64,000 bases of DNA, taken from positions 248,001 through 312,000 of the forward strand of contig NZ_BMJT01000002.1 of assembly GCF_014643595.1 (NCBI RefSeq), in the 5' to 3' direction. The stretch is from Lysinibacillus alkalisoli (lineage in GTDB: Bacteria; Bacillota; Bacilli; Bacillales_A; Planococcaceae). Below, one piece after another: positions 56,392-64,000 of this stretch. Position 1 is the stretch's first letter, and each line of letters starts with the position of its first letter. The position numbers were made by a program, and so were the translations under genes. The notes under the pieces are model-generated. The model saw nothing but the letters and a program-made list of their open reading frames with translations. It was not told where the DNA came from and made no database searches.

Positions 56392-56711
56392 TTAAATGAC
56401 CTCCGTCAATTGTATTTAATAAGATCACATTTTCTCAAAAAGAAAAAAATTCACATATTACAAAAAGCACCAAATAAAACACAAATACTTTTTGTAATAG
56501 GTGAATTTATTGTTGTCTTGTAACTATCTTATTAATTGTATTATATAATAAATCAATCCATTTGTCTAATGGATATGCGATTATTTAATTTTATTTCGCT
56601 CATTCACATCATTCTCTCCTCAAAGCCCTACAATATCCATCTACTTACCATCGTTATTACATCATGACTTACGATACAAAAATTCCACCTGTTTAACTTT
56701 ATTTATAGTAA
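56392..56711. other. long region between the cold-shock and marR genes
   Basis: About 320 bases. The left part should be the untranslated leader of the cold-shock gene and holds the hairpin described at 56448. The rest (56510-56710) is AT-rich with no recognised gene or site. Confidence 0.5.
56448..56507 (-). terminator. leader hairpin with T-run upstream of the cold-shock gene
   Basis: Twenty-bp arms (56448-56467 and 56488-56507) with one mismatch and a 20-base loop. On the minus strand the stem is followed by seven T, then CTTTTT, as in an intrinsic terminator, but it is 57 bases upstream of the cold-shock start codon. No gene that it could end is visible upstream, so it may be an attenuator. 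Confidence 0.6.
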
Positions 56712-56756
56712 TTGACAAACTTTTTTCACAATTTTATAGTTAGTTAAGAAAACTAA
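56712..56756 (+). promoter_or_regulatory. promoter and MarR-type operator of the marR-MFS operon
   Basis: TTGACA (56712-56717), 17-base spacer, TATAGT (56735-56740), and immediately overlapping it TTAGTT-N5-AACTAA (56740-56756), a 17-bp palindrome suitable for a MarR dimer. Confidence 0.8.
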
Positions 56757-56775
56757 TTAATAGGAGAGAAAAAGT

Positions 56776-57210
56776 ATGTTCGCTATTGAACGACAATTGT
56801 TTCAGCAGTTTTTAATTTTACACCGTCCATATAAACAACGTTTTGATATGCTGTTAGGACAGTATTCATTATCTACTTATCAATGGTGGGCACTTGTTAT
56901 GTTAGCAGAGCACCAAGAGTTAATGGCTAGTGAGATGGCAACGATGCAATGTGTAGAGAAACCTTCAATGACAAAGACTTTACAAAAATTAGAGCAATTA
57001 CAATATGTTACAGCGCGTGTAGGTGAAGATAAACGCCAACGCCTATTCCGACTTTCATCCACTGGCGTCACTCTTGTTAAACGTGTTGAACAAGAGCTGC
57101 TTATTGACCAAAAGGAGTTACTTACGAATGTTACGTTTGAGGAGATGCAAACAACGATACATGTATTACAACAAATTTCACATCATCTAAAGAAAGAAGC
57201 GATAAAATGA
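56776..57210 (+). CDS. MarR-family transcriptional regulator
   Basis: 144 residues, normal for MarR. The winged helix is in about 35-100 (MASEMATMQCVEKPSMTKTLQKLEQLQYVTARVGEDKRQRLFRLSSTG). It probably represses itself and the overlapping MFS gene (ATGA junction) through the palindrome at 56740-56756. Inducer probably a substrate of the MFS pump. AGGAGAG upstream. Confidence 0.92.
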   Translation: MFAIERQLFQQFLILHRPYKQRFDMLLGQYSLSTYQWWALVMLAEHQELMASEMATMQCVEKPSMTKTLQKLEQLQYVTARVGEDKRQRLFRLSSTGVTLVKRVEQELLIDQKELLTNVTFEEMQTTIHVLQQISHHLKKEAIK

Positions 57211-58394
57211 AAGAACCTTTATGGACAAAAGATTTTATCTTTGTAAGTATTATTCAATTCGTTTTAATGTTATCGATGTATGGGCTTTTTGTTACTTTAC
57301 CTATCTATGCGACACAGCAATACGATGCAAGTGTTTCAATGGGCGGGCTTGTTGCTAGCATTTTTATTATTGGTGCATTACTGGCGCGTTTAGTGACAGG
57401 AAAAAAAGCAGGGGAGTATGGCAGTAAAAAAATGCTAGTCATTGGTAGTAGTATACTCGTGATTGCTACTTTGCTTTATTTTGTAACAGTCAGCGTTGAA
57501 ATGATGTTAACTGTGCGTTTTTTACATGGGATTGGTTTTGGTATAGCTACGACTGCAACAGGTATTATTGTTGCACAAGTAATGCCCATTGCTCGCAGTG
57601 GGGAGGGGATTGGTTACTTTAGCTTAGGTGTAGTGTTAGCCATTGCTGTTGGTCCGTTTATTGGGATTGGCATTGTAGACCAATGGGGCTATAATTGGTT
57701 ATTTATATTTACCATTATAATGACCATTGTTAGTTTTTCACTAGCTATTCTTATTAAGAAGCCTGCTGGAGAAGTATTATATAAGGCATCAAGAGGCTTT
57801 AAACTGCAACATTATTTTGCTAAAAAAGCAGTGCCAGTAGCGTTTAGTATGTTTATTATGGCATTAGCTTATTCTAGCATCTTATCTTTTTTAACTTCTT
57901 ATACACAAGAAATCGGGATTGGTGCTGTTAGTGCATACTATTTTTTAATCTATGCGGGCATGATTTTACTATCACGCCCATTTACAGGCCCATTAATTGA
58001 CCGTAAAGGTGGCAATGCTGTAGCCTATCCTGCATTAGTATTATATGCCATTGGTATGATTATTTTGAGTCAAATGCAAATGCCTTGGCAATTATTTGTT
58101 GCTGCTGCTTTCATTGGCCTAGGCTATGGTAACTTCCAGTCTACAACACAAGCATTAGCTATTAAAATTGTGCCTCGTGAAGAAGTAGGCTTGGCTACAT
58201 CAACATATTTTATTTTCTTAGATTTAGGCTTAGGTTTTGGTCCATTATTGTTTGGTAGCTTAATTCCTTATGTGGGCTACAGTGGTCTCTATCTTATAAT
58301 GACTATTTTAATTTTGATTAATATTTTTGGCTACTATCTATTGCACGGACGCAAAGACCACAGCTATCAGGAAACAAGTACTTTACGAATCTAA
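57207..58394 (+). CDS. MFS transporter of the marR operon
   Basis: 395 residues, twelve predicted TM helices. Motif A (ARLVTGKKAGEYGSKKMLVIG) and a second-half RPFTGPLIDRKGG are visible. A drug or metabolite exporter of the DHA1-like type is the likely role given MarR control, but substrate is unknown. Starts within the marR stop, so coupled. Ends at a hairpin terminator. Confidence 0.9.
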   Translation: MKEPLWTKDFIFVSIIQFVLMLSMYGLFVTLPIYATQQYDASVSMGGLVASIFIIGALLARLVTGKKAGEYGSKKMLVIGSSILVIATLLYFVTVSVEMMLTVRFLHGIGFGIATTATGIIVAQVMPIARSGEGIGYFSLGVVLAIAVGPFIGIGIVDQWGYNWLFIFTIIMTIVSFSLAILIKKPAGEVLYKASRGFKLQHYFAKKAVPVAFSMFIMALAYSSILSFLTSYTQEIGIGAVSAYYFLIYAGMILLSRPFTGPLIDRKGGNAVAYPALVLYAIGMIILSQMQMPWQLFVAAAFIGLGYGNFQSTTQALAIKIVPREEVGLATSTYFIFLDLGLGFGPLLFGSLIPYVGYSGLYLIMTILILINIFGYYLLHGRKDHSYQETSTLRI

Positions 58395-58422
58395 AAAAGC
58401 TATAGAATCGTAATCTATGTAC

Positions 58423-58455
58423 AAAAGGCAGATTGCATGACGCAACCTGCCTTTT
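58423..58455. terminator. terminator of the marR-MFS operon
   Basis: AAAAGGCAG-A-TTGC pairs with GCAA-C-CTGCCTTTT, one internal mismatch. Between converging genes. Confidence 0.85.
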
Positions 58456-58464
58456 ACATGCTCA

Positions 58465-58677
58465 TCAAAAAATCTTACAAGCGAATGAATAGTCTACATG
58501 AAGTGTAGATATGTACAAATCAGGCGAACCATCATTTTCTAAACATTGCTCAAATAACAGGCTCACTTCTTTATTAGTAAAATATACTTTAGAGAAAAAT
58601 AATAAAGATGCTATGAATATCACACTACTTAATACAAGAGTTAACTGTTGATAAAGAGATAATGACTTTAATTTCAT
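58465..58677 (-). CDS. small membrane-anchored protein (70 aa)
   Basis: 70 residues from the ATG at 58677: N-terminal TM (about 12-30) and a short tail with two cysteines in the pattern C-x4-G-x-P...HVDYSFAC. A longer open frame upstream overlaps the enoyl-CoA hydratase gene and is not accepted. The Cys-GG/SP-x-YSF-C pattern recalls small Bacillus membrane proteins of unknown role. The ribosome site is weak. Could be co-transcribed with the hydratase, 16 bases upstream. Confidence 0.5.
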   Translation of the reverse strand: MKLKSLSLYQQLTLVLSSVIFIASLLFFSKVYFTNKEVSLLFEQCLENDGSPDLYISTLHVDYSFACKIF

Positions 58678-58693
58678 AACTTTCAACTTATGA

Positions 58694-59485
58694 TTAGATT
58701 TGGCGTACAAAGTTAGGTTGTCTTTTTTCAACAAAAGCACGACAGCCTTCAGCAAAGTCATTACCAACAAAAGGTGTAGAACCTTGCCATAATGATGGTA
58801 CACTATCTACACATTCTTGAACAGACGTTTTTACAGCCAATAATGACTCAGGTGACATACCTGCTACTAGCTTGCCCATACGAATCATATATTTTTGTAA
58901 GTCTTTCTCCGCCACGAGGTAATTTAACATACCAACTCTAAAAGCATCTTCTGCTTTATACATACGTCCTGTAAATACTAGATCCTTTGTTGCAGCAGGC
59001 CCAATTAATTGAACAAGGCGCTGGGCAAATTTGTTATTCAAAGTGATGCCTAACTTACCAACAGGAATACCCATCTTTGCTTTTTCTGAGCCAATTCGAA
59101 TATCACATGCCAATGCTAACTCTAAGCCTGCGCCCATAGCAGGCCCATTAATAACACCTATTGTTGGAATAGGTAAGCGTTCAATCGTGGAAATGGTTTT
59201 TTCCATGTGAATAAAAGCTTCTTCTGCTTGCTCTAATGAAATGCTGTCAAATTCTTTAATATCGGAACCTGCTGTGAAATTTTCACCTTTGCCACGAATA
59301 ATAAGTACTTTATTTTTAGGATTATCTAATACACGTAAAGCAATGTTACGTAATTGTGTCCACATATTTGCTGTTAACGCATTTTTAGCTTGTGGTCTAG
59401 CGATAGTAATAATGGCAAGACCTGCTGTTTCTTGATAAATAATTTTGGCTTCCTCTGCTTCTAAATGTAATGTTTTGACTTGCAA
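58694..59485 (-). CDS. enoyl-CoA hydratase/isomerase family protein
   Basis: 263 residues from a TTG at 59485 after GGGGTGG (GTG at 59494 is part of that site). Crotonase features: IARPQAKNALTANMW, GKGENFTAGSDIKEF, INGPAMGAGLELALACDIRI, MGIPVGKLGI. The usual catalytic glutamates of hydratases map to GAGLELAL and to GKLGI (Gly/Leu here), so the reaction could be isomerase or another crotonase type. Cytosolic. Confidence 0.88.
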   Translation of the reverse strand: MQVKTLHLEAEEAKIIYQETAGLAIITIARPQAKNALTANMWTQLRNIALRVLDNPKNKVLIIRGKGENFTAGSDIKEFDSISLEQAEEAFIHMEKTISTIERLPIPTIGVINGPAMGAGLELALACDIRIGSEKAKMGIPVGKLGITLNNKFAQRLVQLIGPAATKDLVFTGRMYKAEDAFRVGMLNYLVAEKDLQKYMIRMGKLVAGMSPESLLAVKTSVQECVDSVPSLWQGSTPFVGNDFAEGCRAFVEKRQPNFVRQI

Positions 59486-59652
59486 ACTGTCCACCCCTTA
59501 TGAAATTTCTGCTATTATAGTACAGTTTAACAGATATTAACGCAAAATAGCTTGTCAGTTATGTTTGTTTTGACGCTTGCAAGTTAAATTTTCATAATAA
59601 ACAGATTTTATGTTATAATATTATCCGACTAACAAATAAAGGTGGTGACCGC

Positions 59653-60513
59653 ATGGTAACGTATCAGCAAGCTTGGGTAGCGTTTCATATTCATTTAAAA
59701 CAGTTAAATATGAGCGCTTCGACATTAAAGCAATATGCACTTGATGGACGACAATTTATTGCCTATACAAAAGTGCATAATGAGCCGCATTTAACGGCGA
59801 CATACTATCCTTTTCTCGTACAATATGTGCAACATTTAGAAGAGGCATATCCGAAAGAAACGAGTTATAATCGGAAAGTAGCTTGCTTAAGGCGTTTCTT
59901 CAAATTTGCTCGTTTGCGTGAATGGGTTGATGATGAGTGTTATTTAGCATTATTAACGCCTAAAAAAATCCCTAAAGAAATAATCCCTGCATTAACTGAA
60001 GGAGAAATTCAACAAATTGGAGCCGTATGGGAACGTTATTTATCCTATGCCGACTCAGAGGACAAATACTTTATTGCAAAGCGTAATCATCTTATTACGA
60101 CTACTATTTTAACACTAGGCTGTAAGCCATCTGAGTTAGTACGTATGCAGTGGCATCACTTGCATTATACAGAAGGCTTTGTACGTTTACTAAGCGGGAA
60201 AGGATACAGGGATGTTGAAGTGAATGCTTTGTATTTACAATTGATGCAAGCATATGAGAATGAAAAGCCGAATGATTCTCCGTATATTTGGCAAAGCGAA
60301 ACGAACATTAAAGGTAATCCTATTACTGTGAAAACAGTGGAGCGGATTTTTCAAACCATTTCTAAAGAAATAGGTATCACAGTGCGTGCAACAGACTTAC
60401 GTTATGCTGCAATACAACGTGCTATGAAAGATGGAGATTATGAACAGGCGATTGCACGTTTTGGTTACGCAAGGAAGTGGGTATTGCAAGATCGACAACG
60501 TAGGCTAAAGTAA
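59653..60513 (+). CDS. tyrosine recombinase-like protein with degenerate active site
   Basis: 286 residues. A SAM-like N-terminal DNA-binding domain (1-90) and a phage-integrase catalytic-like domain (about 110-286). Of the usual Arg-Lys-His-Arg-His-Tyr set, the first Arg is Lys158 (LGCKPSEL), the Lys (GKG, 182-184) and second Arg (Arg250 in TDLRYAA) remain, the two His are Thr247 and Tyr251/Tyr272, and no Tyr is found at the nucleophile position in the C-terminal LQDRQRR. It probably binds DNA without cutting. AAAGGTGGTG precedes the ATG. No att sites or phage genes are nearby. Confidence 0.75.
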   Translation: MVTYQQAWVAFHIHLKQLNMSASTLKQYALDGRQFIAYTKVHNEPHLTATYYPFLVQYVQHLEEAYPKETSYNRKVACLRRFFKFARLREWVDDECYLALLTPKKIPKEIIPALTEGEIQQIGAVWERYLSYADSEDKYFIAKRNHLITTTILTLGCKPSELVRMQWHHLHYTEGFVRLLSGKGYRDVEVNALYLQLMQAYENEKPNDSPYIWQSETNIKGNPITVKTVERIFQTISKEIGITVRATDLRYAAIQRAMKDGDYEQAIARFGYARKWVLQDRQRRLK

Positions 60514-60559
60514 TAAAAAAATCGGCCACCTATTAAAGTGTGCCGACAACTACGTTGGA

Positions 60560-60871
60560 TTAGAAGTCTCGCATACGCAATGCTTCTTCTACGTCAATGG
60601 TAATATGATAAGCTTGTAAAATTGCCTCTACAGTAAGCGCAATATCGTCACGCGCTACGGTTTCAAGTTCACTACCTTCATCCATCATTTTAAAGCCAAT
60701 ATCATTGATTTCTTCTGTTACTTTATCTAATTGCTTTTGAATAATAGCGATATCTTTTTCGCCTGTAGCTAACAATGCCTCTACACGCTCTAATTGTACT
60801 TTTATGGCATCGACTAGATGTTTAGGGTAGTATGAATCCCTATACATATCTGGTAAATAATCAATTTTCAT
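60560..60871 (-). CDS. DUF5713-family protein
   Basis: 103 residues from the ATG at 60871, nine bases after AAGGAG. LPDMYRDSYYPKHLVDAIK, the coiled middle and the ELETVARDDIALTVEAILQAYH...EALRMRDF end match DUF5713 as I know it. Soluble, helical. Role unknown. Divergent from the hypothetical gene at 60918. Confidence 0.7.
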   Translation of the reverse strand: MKIDYLPDMYRDSYYPKHLVDAIKVQLERVEALLATGEKDIAIIQKQLDKVTEEINDIGFKMMDEGSELETVARDDIALTVEAILQAYHITIDVEEALRMRDF

Positions 60872-60917
60872 ATTCATCCGCTCCTTTTCCTAAAAATTTT
60901 AACATGAGGTGTATAAC

Positions 60918-61322
60918 ATGACAATGACAATCAACTTATTACAAGCCTATGAACTATTGGCACTTCAAGAAAAAATGACGAAAGATGCGATTTTAGCTGA
61001 TGTTGATGGACAAAATATGGTGAGATGGGCTGATATCGTAGCAGATTGGCCAATGGAGGAGTTGCAAAAGTTAGCACAACAACCTGAAGACTTTAAACAG
61101 GCGTTACAAGGCGACTATACGATTTCATATTTAACCTTACCTGGTTTAAGCAACTTATTGCAAAAGCGCTTTAAGCTAACCATGAATAAACATTTCTTTG
61201 TGACAGATACAGCGATTACTCAATTGAAAGTAAATGCTACACAAGAGCAAAAGATTCGTACTATGGTAGCTTCTAACTGGCAAGTGACATCCTTTGAAGA
61301 AGGTTTATCCATTCATATGTAA
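60918..61322 (+). CDS. hypothetical protein (134 aa)
   Basis: 134 residues from the ATG at 60918, seven bases after GAGGTG. Soluble, mixed alpha/beta, with no recognised family. Two short motifs stand out: LQQPEDFKQALQGDYTISYLTLPGL and NWQVTSFEEGLSI. Single gene, ends at a strong hairpin shared with the converging HAD gene. Confidence 0.65.
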   Translation: MTMTINLLQAYELLALQEKMTKDAILADVDGQNMVRWADIVADWPMEELQKLAQQPEDFKQALQGDYTISYLTLPGLSNLLQKRFKLTMNKHFFVTDTAITQLKVNATQEQKIRTMVASNWQVTSFEEGLSIHM

Positions 61323-61329
61323 GCACACA

Positions 61330-61365
61330 ACAGGCACAGACGAAGTCAACTTCGTCTGTGCCTGT
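61330..61365. terminator. bidirectional terminator, sibling of 2114-2150
   Basis: Perfect 16-bp stem (61330-61345, 61350-61365), loop TCAA, followed by AAATTTTTC. Its CAGGCACAGACGAA arm differs from CAGGCACTGACGAA at 2116-2129 by one base. Confidence 0.9.
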
Positions 61366-61374
61366 AAATTTTTC

Positions 61375-62076
61375 TTATAAATTAAAGTGTCTAATAATAT
61401 CATGTATTGATGGCAATACAGTCGGCCCGTATTGTTGTAGGGTAGCTAAATCTGAAGTGCCTGACAATACACCAACCGCTTGTTGTGCTTGCTGACCAAA
61501 CTGCATATCCACAAACGTATCGCCCACATGTATGACTTCATCAGGCGTTAATGCAAACTGTTGACAAAAAGCATGTAAGGCATCAGGTGCTGGTTTTTTA
61601 GCATACGTATCGGCTGTTGCAACAAAATCAATATAAGGCATGATACATAATTTTTGTAAGGTAAATGTTGTCACATTATATTGATCTGCTGTCACAATGC
61701 CAATACGTATCCCTTTATTGTGCAGCTGCTTAAACAACAGCTGCACGTCACCAATGGGAATAATTGTATCTTGGTGCTTCTTGGTCTCTGTAAAATATAA
61801 ATGATCGAGTTCTTTGTACAATAAGGTAACATCTTGTTGCACATAAGGGGCTAATACTTGTGCAGTATCATATAAAGTCTCGCTTGCAATTAAACTGTTT
61901 TTCATCAATGTGCCATCCTGTTTAATACCTAACTCGGCAAGCATTGGCTCATAATAATTCGCTGAAACTTGATATTTTTGTAGCAAATGTTGAACGATAT
62001 TACTAGTCACTCGAATCCATAGCGCATTGAATTCAATTAATGTACCATCTTTATCAAATAAAATCCCTTTAATCAT
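61375..62076 (-). CDS. HAD-superfamily phosphatase
   Basis: 233 residues. Motif I FDKDGTLIEF (Asp8, Asp10), motif II IVTADQYN, motif III lysine in YAKKPAPDAL, motif IV HVGDTFVDMQFGQQA. Cytosolic phosphoglycolate phosphatase-like. Its start overlaps the end of the PHP hydrolase gene by eight bases, so the two are coupled and may process the same compound. Confidence 0.88.
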   Translation of the reverse strand: MIKGILFDKDGTLIEFNALWIRVTSNIVQHLLQKYQVSANYYEPMLAELGIKQDGTLMKNSLIASETLYDTAQVLAPYVQQDVTLLYKELDHLYFTETKKHQDTIIPIGDVQLLFKQLHNKGIRIGIVTADQYNVTTFTLQKLCIMPYIDFVATADTYAKKPAPDALHAFCQQFALTPDEVIHVGDTFVDMQFGQQAQQAVGVLSGTSDLATLQQYGPTVLPSIHDIIRHFNL

Positions 62077-63490
62077 GTGCTACACCCATTTGCCCTAATA
62101 CATCTTGCCATGTTTGTAATGTAGGGGTTTTCTCGCCGTAGTAATATGGGTTTGTGAAGCCAACTAATTCGCCATCTTCGTTACGTAAATCTATACGCAA
62201 CCATGCAAAGTCTGTTTGGAAATCAAAATGATAACAAGCTTTATGCCCCGTATCTTGTTGTACGACCTTACCATTTATTACCCAATCTATAGTCATCTGC
62301 TTGGCCTCAAGGGTCACGGTGATGTGACCAGACTTTGTAGCTAAACATTCGCCAAACAAAACTGTGCCATCTGTTTGAAGCGTGCCAACGCGTGATACAT
62401 ACACATGCCCTTTTTTTACACTAGCTAAAATAGCATGTGCTGATTTTTCTGCGTATACATATGTGGCAGGGTCACCAATCAATGAAGGGTAGGTGGCACC
62501 TTCATATTTTTTTGTAGGGTGTAAGTGCGAATCAGAGCCACCAATACCTGTAATACGATATCCATCATTTAATAAAATGTTCCAAGCTTGTAACGCTTGT
62601 TCTGTAGCGGCGGTATTATCTGCATAAGTAGGGTCATTTATAATTTCAATACTATCCACTTGATGGAGTTTAGTTTGTTTAAATAACCAAGACCACACAG
62701 TTAAAAAGGGATGATTAATTGATACTAGTGCTGGTTTTGCTACATCATTAATGATTTGTACCATCGTTTCTTCTTCATTTAAATGCTGAATACTATGTTT
62801 GGCAAAGGGGGAGGTAGCTACGCCTAAAATATTGAAATGGCCATTAGGTGCGGTAACCTCAATACCAGGGATTACAATGGTTTCGGCTACATGAGAAGGC
62901 CAATTGGTAGGCACAATATTATGATCTGTAGCCACAAAGAAATCTAACATTTGACGCTGTGCCATCATCATATTTTCCTCACGTGTTAAATCCCCGTCTG
63001 AAAAGATGGTATGCGTATGAAAATCTCCTTTTAACCAACCTTTTGTCCCGTCAGCTAAAATCGCTGTAGGTAATTGTAACGTAAAGTCATCTATCGTATG
63101 ACAGATTGTATCATGATGATTAGTTGTAAGAATATTGGTCAAAATATCCACTGTGCCAATCGCTTCACCAGCTGCAAAACCTCCATCCTTTGTTACAGCT
63201 TTCGCGACTAAAATGGCTATTTTCCATTGACCAGTTGGCAACTCGCCACCAAAAGTATAAGGCGCACTATGTGTTATATCTTCGTGTAAAATCACTGGTT
63301 GTGGTGTATTCTTGTGTAAATATTGCATACGTAGCTGCCCAAGGTTATCATACACATAATACTGTAACCAATAATGCGTGGGTGCATGAACAGTGATCGC
63401 GATACTTTGTGTATGATTTGCGATAAAGAATTCTTTTTCGATATATTGTGTTGATGCTGAAGTTATTGCTTCTAACGTAAAAGTTGTCAT
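62069..63490 (-). CDS. CehA/McbA-type PHP-fold metallohydrolase
   Basis: 473 residues from the ATG at 63490; a longer frame would run into the upstream gene. The PHP histidines are visible: WLKGDFHTHTIFSDGDLT (about 190-207), FFVATDHNIVP, IPGIEVT, SINHPF and GGSDSHLHP. The N-terminal half is a strand-rich domain likely to be an accessory sugar- or phosphate-binding fold. Such enzymes cleave phosphodiesters or esters. It starts two bases after the solute-binding protein stop, so they form one operon with the HAD gene. Confidence 0.85.
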   Translation of the reverse strand: MTTFTLEAITSASTQYIEKEFFIANHTQSIAITVHAPTHYWLQYYVYDNLGQLRMQYLHKNTPQPVILHEDITHSAPYTFGGELPTGQWKIAILVAKAVTKDGGFAAGEAIGTVDILTNILTTNHHDTICHTIDDFTLQLPTAILADGTKGWLKGDFHTHTIFSDGDLTREENMMMAQRQMLDFFVATDHNIVPTNWPSHVAETIVIPGIEVTAPNGHFNILGVATSPFAKHSIQHLNEEETMVQIINDVAKPALVSINHPFLTVWSWLFKQTKLHQVDSIEIINDPTYADNTAATEQALQAWNILLNDGYRITGIGGSDSHLHPTKKYEGATYPSLIGDPATYVYAEKSAHAILASVKKGHVYVSRVGTLQTDGTVLFGECLATKSGHITVTLEAKQMTIDWVINGKVVQQDTGHKACYHFDFQTDFAWLRIDLRNEDGELVGFTNPYYYGEKTPTLQTWQDVLGQMGVAHD

Positions 63491-63491
63491 G

Positions 63492-64000
63492 TTATTTATC
63501 CACCTTGTCCAATGCTTCTTGAGCTGCTTTTTGTGCTTTTGTGAGCGCTGTTTTTGCATCAATATTTTGTAACTCTACTTCATCTGCTGCAATAGCGAGA
63601 GCATCCATGATTTTACCATTTGTAGGGTCAATAAAGTCGGGTAAACCAAACTGTGCTTGTTCAAACGGAACAGCATAAGCAGGGTTATCTGCTAAAAACG
63701 CCTTATATTCAGGGACTTCCATCGCACTTTGTTTAACAGGGATATAGCCGATATTTTGCGCCCAGTCTGCATTGACTTCCGCACTAGAGAAAAACTTCAT
63801 AAAATCATAAGCACCCGCTTTTACTTCATCACTGACAATAGCAGGTGATGTCATGTATAGCGTAGATATCATAGGTTTAGCGTCATGGCCATTAAACCCT
63901 GGTTGTGGAATAGAGCCGATTTTCGTAAAGTCTAAGTTCCCTTTATCGCCTGAAGAGCCTGTATAACTCATAGCTTTTCCATTCATCACATCATCAATGG
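63492..64000 (-). CDS. ABC transporter solute-binding protein (5' end outside the window)
   Basis: The last 169 or so residues of an extracellular solute-binding protein, open to the window edge. The pattern (VMNGKAMSYTGSSGD, STLYMTSPAIVSDEVKAGAYDFMKFFSSAEV, IGYIPVKQSAMEVPEYKAF, DALAIAADEVELQNIDAKTALTKAQKAAQEALDKV) is that of sugar or glycerol-3-phosphate binding proteins (UgpB/MalE cluster). It feeds an ABC importer whose other genes should lie beyond the edge. The downstream PHP hydrolase and HAD phosphatase suggest a phosphate-containing substrate. Confidence 0.85.
   Translation of the reverse strand, partial: IDDVMNGKAMSYTGSSGDKGNLDFTKIGSIPQPGFNGHDAKPMISTLYMTSPAIVSDEVKAGAYDFMKFFSSAEVNADWAQNIGYIPVKQSAMEVPEYKAFLADNPAYAVPFEQAQFGLPDFIDPTNGKIMDALAIAADEVELQNIDAKTALTKAQKAAQEALDKVDK

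Noticed and set aside
58678-58803. N-terminal extension of the 70-residue membrane protein
   Set aside because: The extension overlaps the enoyl-CoA hydratase coding region in another frame and lacks a ribosome site.
59653-60513. Integrase marking a prophage or genomic island
   Set aside because: No phage genes, tRNA or direct att repeats are nearby, and the active site is degenerate.
63491-63562. Longer start for the PHP hydrolase (24 extra residues)
   Set aside because: It would overlap the solute-binding protein gene; the ATG at 63490 has a ribosome site and starts a normal N-terminus.

Overview
The window is an AT-rich chromosomal segment of a low-GC Gram-positive bacterium, most likely of the Bacillales (Planococcaceae/Caryophanaceae, Kurthia- or Lysinibacillus-like). 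This placement is inference. It rests on strong AAGGAGG-type ribosome sites, frequent TTG/GTG starts, lipobox lipoproteins, two proteins with S-layer homology (SLH) domains, a Zur box before an alternative L33, a glpD-glpP-glpFK region of Bacillus type, and homologues of Bacillus YkpA, Fra/YdhG, MhqN, YtrAB, YitT and YjcF. No rRNA, tRNA, CRISPR array, insertion sequence or intact prophage was seen.

Layout. 1-5.8 kb: a lipoprotein, a HAD phosphatase, small membrane proteins, an alanine-type sodium symporter and a chemoreceptor. 5.9-10 kb: a MORN-repeat/AAA+ fusion ATPase, two small proteins, an M23 peptidase and a racemase-fold protein. 10-14 kb: NUDIX hydrolase, SLH protein, lipoprotein, then a divergent regulator pair with a very short QueE-like radical SAM protein. 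14-16.6 kb: metal region with a frataxin-like iron chaperone, Fur-like and Zur boxes, a His-rich ZinT lipoprotein, L33 and a YitT protein. 17-22 kb: two ABC modules, one an unrecognised four-gene operon and one YtrA-type with a promoter/operator. 22-27.6 kb: SLH protein, a 35-bp tandem repeat, a GNAT/MocR divergent pair and a sodium/proton antiporter. 27.6-32.5 kb: glycerol use (glpD, glpP, glpF, glpK) with two leader terminators that are good GlpP antitermination targets. 32.5-43.8 kb: ABC-F protein, exporters, AI-2E family protein, pyridoxamine kinase, a frameshifted DUF4260 pseudogene, an MhqR-like box before a nitroreductase, and DegV. 43.9-48 kb: two CNNM/HlyC transporters that share an unusual ribosome-site/hairpin/start arrangement, a flavin reductase and a YtvI-like protein. 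48-52.7 kb: arsRB, an aminotransferase and a P-loop protein coupled to a GNAT enzyme. 52.9-64 kb: second symporter, acyl-CoA synthetase, cold-shock protein with a structured leader, marR-MFS operon, enoyl-CoA hydratase, a degenerate tyrosine recombinase, and a PHP hydrolase/HAD/solute-binding cluster running off the end.

The genes form many short operons separated by clear hairpin terminators, as in an ordinary core chromosome. The most unusual items are the MORN-AAA+ fusion, the hairpin bridging ribosome site and start codon in both CNNM genes, the miniature QueE-like protein beside an S24-type repressor without its catalytic residues, the GlpK without the regulatory histidine, and the 35-bp repeat whose units each read as a ribosome site plus an eight-codon frame.
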